This document shows positions 37,335 to 50,536 of a stretch of 64,000 bases of DNA, piece by piece. Under the pieces are notes generated by a model. It was not told the DNA's origin. It was given only the letters and a program-made list of their open reading frames with translations, and searched no databases. The stretch comes from Siniperca chuatsi. Lineage: Eukaryota > Chordata > Actinopteri > Centrarchiformes > Sinipercidae. The number at the start of each line of letters is the position of its first letter. Within the stretch, counting starts at the first letter, position 1. The translations under genes were made by a program, and so were the position numbers. The DNA is taken from the NCBI RefSeq assembly GCF_020085105.1, contig NC_058053.1, forward strand, positions 16,339,888 through 16,403,887, written 5' to 3'.

Positions 37335-40300
37335 TTACTTATTCACAGACAGCAGCAGGTTAATCTGAAAGAGCCGTAAAAAATGATGAGTGCTCACCGT
37401 GACTTAGCTGGCACACGTTATCAAACGTTTCTCCACTGAAGTTGCTCTCAGCAGTTTTGGATGTTGCAGCGTTATTATTAAAACTATGTTAGGTGCCTTT
37501 GGGTTGTGTTAATCCCACTGTACTGTACCTGCTCCATAGATGGACATGCAATGATTTGAAGGTCTTCTCCGCTGTATTCCTCCTGGAGCAAGGCGTGCAG
37601 CCTTTGGAATACTTGCTGGATGTTATTCTGTGGGAAAAGCCATCCTATTACTGAGTGCTGGAGGGAAATTAATATTACATTTCCATCTGGCCTACGTCTC
37701 CTCACTATCTTGTTTCCATGTCAACCGCAGAATTTTGTTTCTCTCTCATTCAGCTTCACCTGGCACCTTGATGAACAGTACACAGGCAGCACAAAGATTT
37801 CTCTATTAGAGTTCAATCACAGCTAAAGGCACAGTCTCCAAGCCAAATTTTAAAAAAAGGCTCATGACTAGAATTCAAACACAGGATTGTTATCTGTGTC
37901 TCTCCAAAATTGATTGACAGGCCTTTTACTACAGTGACTAACCCTCGCTAATGAATAAATGTAATTCATGAATGATTTCTGATGCTGTGAGAGGTTTGTT
38001 CACATGGTAATGTCTGCACACACCGCTGCACAATATACCTATAATTTCAATATCTATGAGGAGAGAAACAAAAATGCCTTTCTATCTATGAGTTGAACTC
38101 TTCAGTGATACATGTGCATAATCTCTAATTTATATTATTTCAAAACATTACTGATTGGACTTTTGAGTGCAAGCAAATGGTATTCCTGCTTTGTAAATAC
38201 TTTAGTAAAGGATTTTTTGAGATTTAACAATGACTTGAAAAGGAATTGACTCATGCAGTACATGCTACACCCTAGCATTCCTGCCACCCACCCGGACAGG
38301 CTTGAAAAGGATGAACTCTGTGTCTCTATTGGCTAAGTACAAGGACATGCTCTGTAAAGTGCTTGGCAGCTTGCTCTTCATCACCCGGTAGGTAGCCATC
38401 ACTATATCGTTGATCTTAGCTGAAAAGAGAAAAAAAATAAAGTACTGAGGAAAAAAAAAAGACAAAAAAAAAACATTGACATGCCCTCTAGCATTCACTA
38501 TAAAAGTTTTGATGAATTACAGTGTGATGCCAGTGGCGTTTCCTGAGACAAATCTTACCTGGCTGTGCCCAAGGTTGCCGAGACAGACTGTATGTGGGAC
38601 CACCTTGGATAGCCATAGTTTTAAGAGCCGCAACCTGAGCGCAGACACAGTCAAAACAAAACATTACAATTTGAAAAGACTTAATTTGCACCGGTATTAC
38701 AGTAAGCCATGCAAACAAGAACAAGAAGCTGTGCTGCCAATTGGGCCAATTCAACTTAGACAAAAGAGTGGTATTTACTTAAATGACAATAGAAAACTGA
38801 GTGGTGAATAGAAAAAAACAGCAACAAATTATTGCAGCACAATTACTGCATCGAAAGATTTCAGAACACAATAAAATATCAAAACATGTGCATATAAACA
38901 CACTAATACCTAGTAAACAGAATTAAATATCCTAGATGTTAAAAAAAAAAAGAAAGACATTTTATCTTCAGTGACAATATATTTCAGTAAAGTGTCAAGA
39001 CCTTCAGTCATCAGTGAATAAGCAAATCATTTTTTTGAAAAAATGAAGGTCAGGATGAGCCGTCGCTGCCTGAAGCTAAGTCTGTCTTCGCTCTAACAAT
39101 TACCTTGGTGAGAAACTCCTCAGGGTTCCCCACAAAGATCTGAGTCTGCTGCTGGATGAACTGCTCACAGCTGAACTTCAGGTGTCGGTCCACTTCCTTC
39201 TTAGAGTCAATGTAGTGCTCCTTTATCTCTGGTGTTCCCTGGGAACCACAGAGACAAAGGGTTTAGCACTATCAAGTGGTGTTTCCCTAAGGCAGGGTGC
39301 TATCAAAGTACAAGTGTATGGTACGTTTCATAGAATAGGCAAAAAATAAAATAAAAACACTACCTCCAACAGGAATTCAAGTATGGCGTTGTGACTGTTT
39401 AGTCGGAAGAATTTGGGAACAGCCTTAGGGTTCAGGATTTTGAAGGCAGCATCTTAACACAAAGCAGAGATTAAATCTGGGCTGGTGTAGAATTAGAGTG
39501 CCCTCTAGTGCTACAAAGTTAATATGACCTTGACTGAGATAAGGGTGATAGGAGGAGTGAATCTGCCCTGTGAGCCATCAGTTAATGTACATTATGATGT
39601 TGGATTACACTGTAATTTCCACATTAATTGTTGCCACTGGTGCATGTGATAGGCACAAGTTGCTTAATGAGCATAAGAATGTAATGACTGGCTTTATGGA
39701 GCTGAACACCAATGTTCCCTCCACCTTTAATTATCTTACCTCGTGTTTTCTTCAGGTCCAGTGAGATTTCCTTGATGGCAAAATCGGTGTGAAATGGGGC
39801 AATCTGTTCACGCATTATCAGCAGGTGCTTGATCAGGAAAAGTTGCCCATCTATTTGTGTCTACAGAAAGTGATAGCACACTGTTAAATCCACACTGCAG
39901 GCTGCCAACACAAAAGGGCATCTGCTGACTAGCCAAGCTACAGAGAACATAAAAAGCACAGGCTCAGAGACGATAAGAGAATGTGTCTAATTAATAACTG
40001 TTGATTAGCCATAGCTGGAAAGGGACATATTACTGTGACAAAAAAAAGGCAGCTGAAACCATTTATTGCTCATCTAGCAACTAAAACATTGGAAAAAGAC
40101 ATCATCAACATTGGGTGGGAACACGTACTCTGAGATTGATGCCACTGCTTTAATTTGAAGTGTTAGGTTGAAACGGGCCAGTTAGCAACAGACAGACAGC
40201 AAATTTGAAGGTGAGAGAAGCCCATAAATAAAGGATGGTCTGCTGAACACTCTGTAGAGCATAATAAACCCACCCATTAATAAACTTTAAATGACATCCC

Positions 40301-43300
40301 AGCTGCTTTAGTTAAGGATACTGCAGCCGGAAGGAATTTGAATAACAGAGCACATTATCTAAGAGGGAACTGATCTTATTTACTATGTCAAAAGAAAGGC
40401 ACATTTCCAGCTATTTTGAGAATAATAAAAATCTTAAAAGTTTAGTAAAAATACAAAACCATACTCCATTCCATGTGTGCCAACCTTGTTTTTAAGGATG
40501 ATATCTGAAGCTTTAAGCAGGGATTGAATGCAGGCAGATAAGGCTTCTTGAGATAAACCCTGGAAGACTGCTCTCTGGAAAAAGACCAAGTCACAGCAAG
40601 AAACACAGGAATAAGAAATGCAGAAGTGGAAAAACTATATACCACACATCCTACCATATTTTGGGATAGGAGATTAGAAATTAGCGACAAAACAAAATTG
40701 AAGACTCACATCTATACATCTGTAGAGCTTGGACAGACAAACCAGTGTTCGTCTGACAGTCGGGTACCACATGCCGTGCAGATCAGCAGGAGAGATAGAT
40801 GTCTGTAGGCTTGATGCTTCTACACTCCCTGGATTCATTGTAAAAAAAGGCGGAAGAGCCATCAGGCAAATGACAATAAAACCAAAAGTTGGAAAAAAGC
40901 AAGTGTCACAATCTGGACACACAAACCAGCATTGCTATTTCTTCTACCATCAGGATCCTCAAGCTGAACATCAGAAAACATGGACTCTTGTGACATCTGC
41001 TTCATCTGCTCTTCCTTCAAGCTCTGAGCAATTCTCTATTGATGATAGAAAAGGAAAGGATAGAGTTAGTAGATAGACAGTGTTAGATTCTGGAAAGTCA
41101 CGTTTTTCCATTTGCTTCAACAACAGGTTTTTTTAAGGCTAAATGAACATAAGATAAAATTCAACTTGCAAAACAAGTCGTAAGACAGACAGAAAATATC
41201 TGTTAGAAATGTCAGATTTCATAGTTTGAAATAGTGTAGATGCAACACATTAAAGAGTTGTTAAATTTAAGTTAGGTCTCAAAGGCATATTTAACAAGGT
41301 GCAGATATTCATATGTCCAAAGACCTTCCATGGCTTTAAATTTGCATAATTCAACTTAAAGCATTATGATTTTTCAAGGACCTCTAGATAGAGTGTTACA
41401 TGTTGGAAAGTCTACAGGTTTTTAAAAGTTTAACATAAAATAAAATTAAACTTGCTTAAAAAAATTTAAAAAAAAACTTTAAAGACAGACAACAGACAGA
41501 TAAATATCTAAAGAAATACCAGAGCATATGCCTGCACTACAGATGTGAACAAATTTAAGAGCTTTAAAACATTAGTCAAGACTTAAAGGCATATTTAACT
41601 GCATGTGCCGACATTCACAAGCCCAAAGACCTTACAAGGCTTACATTTACATACAATTCTTAAAACATTAAGACTTTTCAAGGACCTGCAAACAGTTATT
41701 CTTGTTATATCAGACATAACAAGCATTTTGAAAACCATTATCTTAGGCTCTGGGAACTTCTGATGTTTTTGACATTTTATAGACAAACTATTCATCAAAA
41801 AACATACATTAACATCGATACAATAACAACTAATGAAAATATTCATTAGTTGCTGTAATTACATCCATGTTGTGTAAAGCTGGTTGGGTAGAACTGATTA
41901 CAATCAGTGGAGGTTTGTTTCTGAAGATGTTACAAAAAGGAAAAAATACATTCTTTTCAGCACACAAGACTTACCTCCATCATCTCCAGTTTCTCAGGAT
42001 AGGCCAGATCCCCTGGAGCTGGGTTGTAGCCTGTGATATCAGTCTGAATGTAAATGTGAGTCCTGTAGACCAGCCTCTCCTGGACATCCTCCAGCATCTG
42101 CTTCACTACTGCATCAAAGGCCCCCAACTGAGCAGCTACATAAAAGCACACAGAGGTCAGTTTACAGTCGAACCATTATCAAAATCACAACAAACTCTAG
42201 TCCAACACTTTGCTGTGAATAGATACATCAGATACAAGACATATAGGGTCTTGAGTATAAAGTTCATGTATAGTGCTGGGAATGGGTGAATGAGAAGTGA
42301 ATAAGAACCAAAAAGCAAGGTATGTTTCAAAGGAAAAAAAAATCATTTTCCCTCGTTTTTTCCCCCAAAATTGTATGCTTTCACTATAGTTTGTGTTCTC
42401 AGATACCAACCCACTTAAATGAACTGTCAACTTCACAAAACCCCTGTGTAATTTTTGATAAACTTAAAGGAAAGGTTCGACATTTTGGAAATAAGCTTTC
42501 TTGCCGAGAGTTAGATGAGAAGATGGATACCACTCTCAAGTCTGTCCGCTAAATATGTGGCTACTGCCAGCAGCCGGCTAACTTAGGTTAGTACAAAGAC
42601 TAGAAACAGGGGGAAAAGGCTAGCCTGGCTCTGTCCAAGGCAACAAAATCAGCCTACCAGCACATCTAAAGCTCATTAATTAACACGGTGTATCTTGTTT
42701 GTTTAATCCACACAAAAAGTGTAGAAACTATAACTATAAACTATAACTGCCATTATCCGGGGGATTATGCGCCAGACTATTTCTTGGTCGGGAGTAGTAA
42801 CTTCCTGGAGTCTCCATTGGTTGCGGGGCAACTGGTCGCGACCAAGAAGTAGTCCGGTACATAACCCCACGTAAAAAGGCAATTTGAAGTTTGTTTTTGC
42901 ACGCTTCATACATATTTAGCGATTCCAGGCAAAAAGTTCAAATGATTTTATTCGAAAGATAATTTTGTAGCACAACAAACTGTGCCCAAAGTCCAGAGGT
43001 GTGCAAACTTTCCTATAACTCAATACTTGTGACCCCATGTGACAAGTGAGAAGCTCTGAGGAGAACAAAAGTTCTAACCTACCATTGTTATGAACGTGGT
43101 CTTCCAGCATCTCATTCTTGAGGATACTGCAGAGCTCGGACAGGGTTTCCAGGTGTACGATGTGGATGATTAGAGGCCGGAGGACATCATACAGGGACAC
43201 ACATAACTTCTCTAGCAGCTCGCTGTCAGAGATTAAACATCATTTAATTGCTTTATACAACTGAGAGAAGTCTAAAATTACACTTTCTGTTCATTTCAAG

Positions 43301-46300
43301 CTTCGAGTTTTCCTTCAAGTTAAGGAATAAAGTAATGACTAAAAATAATTATGCAATTTTTTTTTAAAACACATCAAATACTAAACATAAAGCAAAACTT
43401 TAAATCACTCTCTGTGTGTTCAGTGATCGTGTTAGCAGTGAGGCGGCTGCTACTCACTCTAGTTTAGGTGTAGGTTTAGAGAAGAACTCATTGTACAGTT
43501 GGTGTTCATCCTGGCACACGTGAACCATAAAAGCACAGCCACTGCGAACCTGTACAAATACACATAATGATCACCTGCTGCAGTGCCTACCAATACTTTG
43601 CTTTGGCTCCACTTCAAACAAGCAAACACATCCTCCCACATAAATGATGCAGACACCCATTACAGCAATAATTAACAAGACGCATAACCTTTCGAGTTTC
43701 ATTAAAAGAAAAATCTCGGACAGGTGGTGCGGCTGTTATGACGTTTGCTGCGTGAAATTCTGACCTTTAATTATAGCATCCCCATCAAGCCAATTAGTGA
43801 AGTGCTTTTAAAATGCCACAACAGCGTCAAAATACATAGTCTGTCCAGGTGCCAAAATCTCATCAGTTATGTCTGAGGTATCAAATTAGAATAAAAATAT
43901 TTAAGCATGAATTAATGTGCCAACCTTTAGGTCAGTTAAATTTTTTAACACTAGAGGAACACAGCATAATAGTCACTGCTTTATAGAGGAGGTATTACAG
44001 ATTATACAAACAACACTGCACAGTGAACAAAACAGGAGTGAGCTTTGGATGCCCGCTGCACACAATCTCAGGTTATACTCATTTATCATGTGCACAGCTT
44101 TGTGTCTGTACCAAACACTCCAGAAAATATCCCAGAGGGGTCATACTGTGCATTCTTTGCAAACTCAAATGTCACCTTACTATATCTAAAGGGCATTTCC
44201 GCTGTGAACTAGTCATGCCTTACCAGAGCACAGTGGTCTTTGCTGTTTTGGTTGGTCAGGTCAGTAATGGTGGATCTAATGCTGGGACTGAGGAGCTGCT
44301 CTCTCTGGTCATGGTAGCACTGATGGATTTCATCTAGGAGCTGGTGATATCTGCTCACATCAATATAAGGAGGGATGAGTTAATTTAGCACATGAACTAT
44401 AGAAAAAAAATATATAACAGGAATGCTAATGCTGCTACTTTATTCTGGAGAAATGCTAATACTCACTCTGGAATCTTCTCTGCTCGCTGTTCTATCTGTT
44501 CAATCAGTGACTGGAAGAAAAGAAATGTAAATGAAAATTTTTATTTTATTTTAGAATAATTATCCATGCATAATTTCAGTCGGTAATAAAAACATTATAC
44601 TCACTCTAACTTTAGGTGCAACTGCTCTGAACTTAACATAGTAAAGAGTAAAGGCATTGTCTGCGTTGGTCAAGCCCATTGGATCCTGGGGGAGACAAAA
44701 AATCATGATATCATGATCCATTGATATTGGACTAGGCACATACAGTATCAATGCATCTATACACTGTTGTTGATTGTGTAGGAGGAGGAAATATAACTTT
44801 TTCTTACCCTTTTCGTTAACTGGCTTGTGAGATTCTGCATAGTGTTTACAATGTGGATCTTCATGAAGTGCATAGCTTTAGAAAGACATTGTTTAAACTT
44901 GGCCAAATAAACTGGATAGTCCTTGAAATTGGGCTGCAACCAATAGAGATAAGCAAGTGTTAGACAGCTTTAATTGTGATCACCATTTACTGCAATGCAT
45001 ATGTCATACTACAAAGGTAGCACAGTTCTGCATTTATAACAAGTCAACAGTATATTGTCAAGGCCTTGGTTTAAATTTCCCACTGGAAAAAACCCAGAAT
45101 ACTCTCTGTAGCACAGAGGCCATAAATATGCACTAATTACATAGAAGGCTTTCAAACACATTTACTGCTCAAAAACATGATCTAGTGTTCAATTATTCTA
45201 TTACTGGTAATAAAATGAGATCTGCACAGACAGAACAGAAAAATTGTCGAGAGTGCAAGCTACTTACATGTGAAGAAACATATTCAATGCAGTCATCCAA
45301 TTTCGACAGCATCGGTATAAAGCCTTCGCTATTTACAGACAAGGTTGGTGAGTTCAGTTTCTGTAAAGACAAAGAAAAAGCTAGGTTTTGAAGTAATTCC
45401 AAACTTAAACAATTATAATCTTCCAGCTCTTGGTCTTCATAATCAAAACACTACTGTCACCACTGCCAGAAATGTTTTGTTTTTACTATGAAACCAGGCC
45501 ACAGTAAAATCTATTAAACCAGTTCTACAGATTTTACTTTAATATTTCAAATGTTTAGAAGGTGAAACAAAAATCACATTTTAAGAAATAAATAATTACG
45601 TAGGAAATGTAGCTGACATCCAAGTTCTTCAGAATAATGCTGTTAATCTGGGACATAACTGCTGATCTTTAACAATAATTAAATCTAATCTAATGAGCAA
45701 TTAACAAACACACAATTCAAAATGCATACATGTAGTTATCAAATGTTTCAAGATGTAGACAACAAAAAACCCAGCCTACCGTGTTTATGTTTTCTAACTC
45801 ATTAAAATATGACAGTTTCTGCTGTATGCTCTCTGCCAGGTCAACAAGCTCTGACTGCAAAGAGAGAAAACAACAAACTCCAGTTGACACAATACGGCAT
45901 GACAGTTTAATTTCAGTTCAAGTTCAGTTCAACTCGAATGGTCCAATCTACATATATTTGTGAACATAAGCAGCTATCTGCGAAACTGCAGCGTCAATAA
46001 GATATTAAATATGCCACAGAAAGAATGAGCAGCAGACTGATTTGTTTTGACCTGCAGAATGCTTGCTTGCAAGTTTATATGCAGACAAGCTTTTATCTAT
46101 GACATGCTGTTCTGAACTAGGTAGTGTACGGTATTTCCCCAATTTCCTAATTTAGAACAGCTCCAGAGTTTAGACCATACAGACATTACAGCTAATGCAG
46201 TTTATGGTTTGGGAGTGATGTTCAAGTTTGCAAATGCTAAATACTCAGCCTGTCCTAGACAATATAAGAAAAATACATATATTACAATTTAAACATTCTC

Positions 46301-47940
46301 TACTCAAGTCTCAGCAATCCACTTATCATGTAGCTTGGGTTAATGGGTTAATAGATGGATAGAACAACTTACCTGCTCCTTTAGGAGCTGTTCACAGGCC
46401 TCATGCAAGGTGCCAGTCTTATTGGACACAAACAGATACTGTTTCTGAAGGGAGTCCAAATGCTCCAGAGCAGCACTGACATCTTTCAGAATAGCATCGC
46501 ATTGTTCCTGGTAGCAGTTTAGATCATCTCTAGTTTTCCTGAAAGGAAGGTAAACATTATCTGTTTGCTTACTGAAAGACAAGACAATGCAGTAAAGCTA
46601 CCTATTGGTTTGCATGGCAATTTGACAATATTTTAACACTGAGCAGAAAACTGGATGCACTGTTCTTTATGGGTTGAAACTTTCAAGCATGCTGGACTTC
46701 TGTGCAACACACAGCCTGATGACCAGAGATCTGTCACAACTATGGCCACTTTTCAAAGCAAACTTGTTGGCTCTGCTTATGATTAGTTACCGTATGTCTG
46801 TGTCTGTGGTTTATGTCTAGCCTGATAATCAGACTGAACTGCCATTTCATTCAACTTAATTCATTTGAATCGCAGAACAAATCAGAGATATGAGCAGCGA
46901 TTCAGAGGTCTGAAACCAGGCTAGATTATGATGTGTGGAGTGGATGTGGGTGTATGAGATGAACAAACATTTGAATGTAAAGCACATTGAGTTTACTTGT
47001 CATGAAATGCTGCTATCAACTGTAAATAACACAGTTTTGCATTGTCTAAGGGGTTTGTTTCTGATTAATCCTTTCAAGAAACTATACTCTATGCCTGCCC
47101 TCCTCGAAACAAGCATATGGCCAATACATTCAGTATGACACCACAGTGTAGGCATGTAAAGCACTTTAACATTTATGTACCTGTATTTTATGCTGTCATC
47201 CTGGTCCATGTTTGACTGTAACTTGGCAAACCAGGAAAAAAACTGCAACACAAATTGCCATTTTATTAAAACCATGCATCTTATTATGGTACAGTATGAC
47301 TGACTGGCTACAGCACTGTTTACTGCTAGCAAAGACAAGTCACCTGTTGTGCAGTTTCTATCCTGTCATTCTCCATATCAAGCGTCTGGAAACCCTTGAG
47401 CAGGACGTCCTCTGTTGAAGCGGGCACAGTCGCTGTGAAGGCGGGCTGCAAGGACCGCGACGAAAGGCTGCACAAGTCCTCAATGGGCAACTGCAAAAGA
47501 AAGCAGGACTCTCTGTTTCTAAACATACCCAACAAGCCTTCATACGAAGCTAGCTGGACGACTTGACGTGGCGTGAGTGCAAGTGGAAGCCCGTAGTTAG
47601 CCTACAAGCTAACATTCCGTGACATATTAACTTTAATATCCTGTTTACATGGCAGAGAGATAAACTAAGTTCATACATAGGAAGCTTCAGGGTTTGGTTA
47701 ACCTCACTGACGTTTAAAAAGTAACTTAGCAACCTTGTTAGCTAGCTAGCTGGCTCTGGAGTCACATCTCACCTCTGACGGGATAGAGAGCGTTTCAGCT
47801 GCGGCTCGGATCTCCAGGACAGAGTCCATTTGTTTCTCCGTGAGGGGAGCCATGGCATCGGTGCGACGATCCCATAATGACAGTTTCTCTCGAGTTTCTT
47901 TATCTGTTAGCTCCAGGAGAGACTGATCTGTGAACGCCAT
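37335..47940 (-). CDS. cog3: Conserved oligomeric Golgi complex subunit 3, 23 exons, 825 aa
   Basis: Exons, 5' to 3': 47773-47940, 47344-47490, 47181-47242, 46373-46538, 45780-45854, 45268-45360, 44808-44933, 44605-44685, 44467-44510, 44224-44350, 43458-43549, 43083-43222, 41975-42135, 40927-41035, 40710-40828, 40485-40574, 39740-39860, 39364-39452, 39104-39238, 38559-38634, 38292-38419, 37529-37627 and 37335-37364. All phases join, giving 825 aa (human 828). COG3 is a lobe A subunit of the cytosolic COG tether that retains Golgi glycosylation enzymes by retrograde vesicle capture. Diagnostic stretches: [82 protein letters not shown] and [10 protein letters not shown]. Residues 1-13 diverge, as usual. 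Odd splice sites: exon 14 donor GTTTGT and exon 16 donor GTTGGC. Introns hold a diverged tandem duplication and a TTAA element. Confidence 0.98.
41092..41720. repeat. Diverged tandem duplication, unit about 310 bp
   Basis: The same ordered words occur twice, about 305-314 bp apart: GGAAAGTC (41092, 41405), AACATAAGATAAAATTCAAC / AACATAAAATAAAATTAAAC, AGACAGACAGAAAATATCT / ACAGACAGATAAATATCT, AAAGGCATATTTAAC, CCAAAGACCTTCCATGGC / CCAAAGACCTTACAAGGC and TTTTTCAAGGACCT / CTTTTCAAGGACCT. It lies in cog3 intron 13 and has no coding content. I do not recognise a repeat family. Confidence 0.75.
41740..41860. repeat. Degenerate GCAACTAATGATT-type fish repeat fragment
   Basis: ACATTTTATAGACAAACTATTCATC and AATATTCATTAGTTGCTG resemble the terminal part of the element at 63300-63652 (TCTATAGACCAAACGATTAATC, AATAATCATTTGTTGCAGCC). 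It is short and decayed. Confidence 0.45.
42464..42700. mobile_element. Truncated TTAA-type MITE, same family as 28260-28752
   Basis: Begins TTAAAGGAAAGGTTCGACAT, then ATTTTGGAAATAAGC, GATACCACTCTCA, AGCCGGCTAACTTAG and CAAAGACTAGAAACAGGGGG, following the order of the 28260 element. The expected mirror-image right end is absent, and sequence after about 42700 does not follow the family except for CTTCCTGGAGTCTCC near 42807. It is noncoding, in cog3 intron 12. Confidence 0.65.
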
Positions 47941-48106
47941 CGTCACTTTGTATAGCACCAACGTCAGCAGCAACGCGCAGGTACTTCCTGTTCCGGGAGT
48001 GTGGGCGGGGCCTGGTGAAGTGGCTGATCCAGCTACAATGCTGTGTTTAATCACATCTCGAAAACAGTTACATTTACACAAGGATATTTTAATGACTACT
48101 TTTCAT

Positions 48107-48180
48107 CAGTGGTGGCGGAAGTACTCAGATCTTTTACTTAAGTAAAAATACCAATACCACAAAGAAAAAAATACTTATGT
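48107..48180. mobile_element. Terminal fragment of CACTG-ended fish repeat
   Basis: CAGTGGTGGCGGAAGTACTC then TTTTACTTAAGTAAAAATAC is the reverse complement of the right end of the element ending at 26251. Only this end is present. Confidence 0.6.
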
Positions 48181-49894
48181 GTATGTTGGTTATAACTCAT
48201 TCAAATCAAATCAGATCAGTCACTTCATAATTAACTGTCCATGCATAAATAGATTTAGCAGGTTTCAATTGTAACACATAAATAAATAAATAAACAATTA
48301 AAAGATAGATAAGTGCTGGAACAAATTTGTTTTAAAAGTTGTATAATCTTTATTTATAATTCATATAGTAGTATATCATGATAAGTTACTCACTTCACAT
48401 TAGTCTTATTTTGACTGTTCCCGATCAAGTGCTATTCTGTATTTGCCTTGAACTAAATTTGCCTCAGATATCACCTGGATGACAGCTGAAGCCCATAATA
48501 TAACTATAAACTATCACCCCAAGACAAATAGACCAACATGATAGATGGGATTTCTGGGTGGGACAGATATGGCCTCTGGCAGCATAATAATTTATCACAG
48601 AAAATACAAAACCAGCAGGTGGAGCCCTGGGGCACATCTTTAATACTTCAACTTAACACTTTTTCATTGTGTCTGCAATTTTGTTTATTTTATAGTACTC
48701 ACTCAGAGTAAAGCATTTGATCAGACTCTGTGTAAGTCACATATGTAAATATAATGTGTCTTATTCCCCCACATACAGAGCCTTTAATGTCTGCCAGACT
48801 ATGTCTGTCTTTTTTTTAGGCATGTAGAAGACAAAAGCACAGAAGAAAATAGTGTCTTTGTCTATTTGTGTTCTTTGCCACAAGGTCTTATTTTTAATCT
48901 CATAATGGAAAGCAGACACTGGACAAATATGTTTACAGTTTTTTTTGTTTCAATATACTGTAAGTGATTAAATCTTTGCAAGACCTCACAATCAATGGTT
49001 CATTGTCTTGAGAAAAACATTTATATTTTACATCTTTTCTACAACATGTATGTGATAAAATGATACTAAACAGAATTGTAATCTTTTGCATTATGCTTCT
49101 ATGGTCTTAGGGCATTTTTTATTAACCAAATTATATATTAACTTATGCACACCAACTGATCCCTACATTAGGAAAACATTTTATTACCTAATTAAAAATT
49201 AGATAATTAAAAATACTTTTTAGGTTTAATCTTTTTACAAAATCGTTTCTATATGAAACTGTTAATGACACATTTTTAAAAAAGTTTATTAAAACTTTTT
49301 AAAAATAGGTTATAATTTTTATTTTTCACTTAAAGAGCTAAAATTATAGCAAAACCAGAACTATGTAGAGATTAATTATGATTACACAAATGGCTTCCAG
49401 TATTTCTTTACACACAAAAATGTACACATCTCAAAATCCGACAAAATCCTGGTGGCATTACAAGGAGGAGGTCGTGTTCACCTTTAACAGCTATGTCTGC
49501 AGGGTGTCTCACAGAGAGGTCACACAGAGTTCAGATTTTTTTTTCTTTTTGCTCTTGTCTACTTTAGTTGAAAGGAGATGCTGCAGAATTCAAGCCACGT
49601 TACTCCAGAACAAAAAGAGATGTCAGAGCAAATCTTGTCAGAAGTTGTATTTTGGCTCAGTGTGGGTCAGAGTGAGTCCTGTAAAGCACGACTGACACTT
49701 CTCTCTATGGTGGTGGTGTTTTCTTTTCACTGTGGTGTTGTGAGAGCTTGTTCGAGCTTTAATGAGATCAAGTATAAATGAGTATAAACAACAAGTGTAC
49801 AGTGTATTAAATTATCATCTCACTGAGATCACTGGCATTCAGTATGTCTTAAAATGAGGAGGACAAGTCACACAGATAATCAAATGAAGTCACT

Positions 49895-49900
49895 TTTATT
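49895..49900 (-). promoter_or_regulatory. Candidate polyadenylation signal of mid1
   Basis: TTTATT on the plus strand (AATAAA on the coding strand) lies about 640 bp beyond the mid1 stop codon. Other hexamers nearer the stop cannot be excluded. Confidence 0.4.
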
Positions 49901-50536
49901 ACATCTTGTCAGAGAGAAACTTAAATGTAAAAATTGTGATGAAGAGCTCTTTTGAAGGTGAATGATCTTATAATGCTGAACTGTACTCAAGCATTTACAG
50001 ACAATAAATATTTGAAAATCGCTAAATTGATTTCACATAAAAATTTCTAAGTGAAACTGTTGTTAACTGTTGTTATCTATTTAAGTGTTTTTTCCTTACA
50101 AAACAATGACAAGGACACGTTTGCATTATGGTACAAGTGGCTTAGAAATACATTTTATAGGGACAGCTTTGTCCTCTCAAAGTGCTATGACTTAAAAAAA
50201 TCTTTCAAAAAAACATTACATTTAAAATAGCCTATAATACAACCTTCCAGAAACATTAGAGTCAGAGAATCCACATGTCACTTGCACTTAAAGGTTTATA
50301 ATCATACTTAACAACACATGAACGCATGTAATATAAATTTGGAAATAAAAAAAGCCTATTTGAAAATATCTCCATGAATTTCAAACTGTAAGCAAACCCT
50401 TTAAACCATCCAGCAGTGTAATGTATATACATGTGCAAAGCAAAGAAATACATCTACTTATGCTTGTAAACAATGAGGTGCAGGCAGTCTGGTCTCTTTT
50501 TGGGTACACAAAGAAAATCTAGCAGGACAGGTTTTG

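Larger units (their letters stand above)
47941..50536. other. Spacer between cog3 start and mid1 3' end
   Basis: Contains the cog3 promoter side. GTGGGCGGGGCCTGG at about 48000 is a GC-box-like site in an otherwise AT-rich stretch, fitting a TATA-less housekeeping promoter. A CACTG-type repeat end follows at 48107, then AT-rich DNA with no supported exon, then the mid1 3' UTR from about 49.9 kb. Confidence 0.5.
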
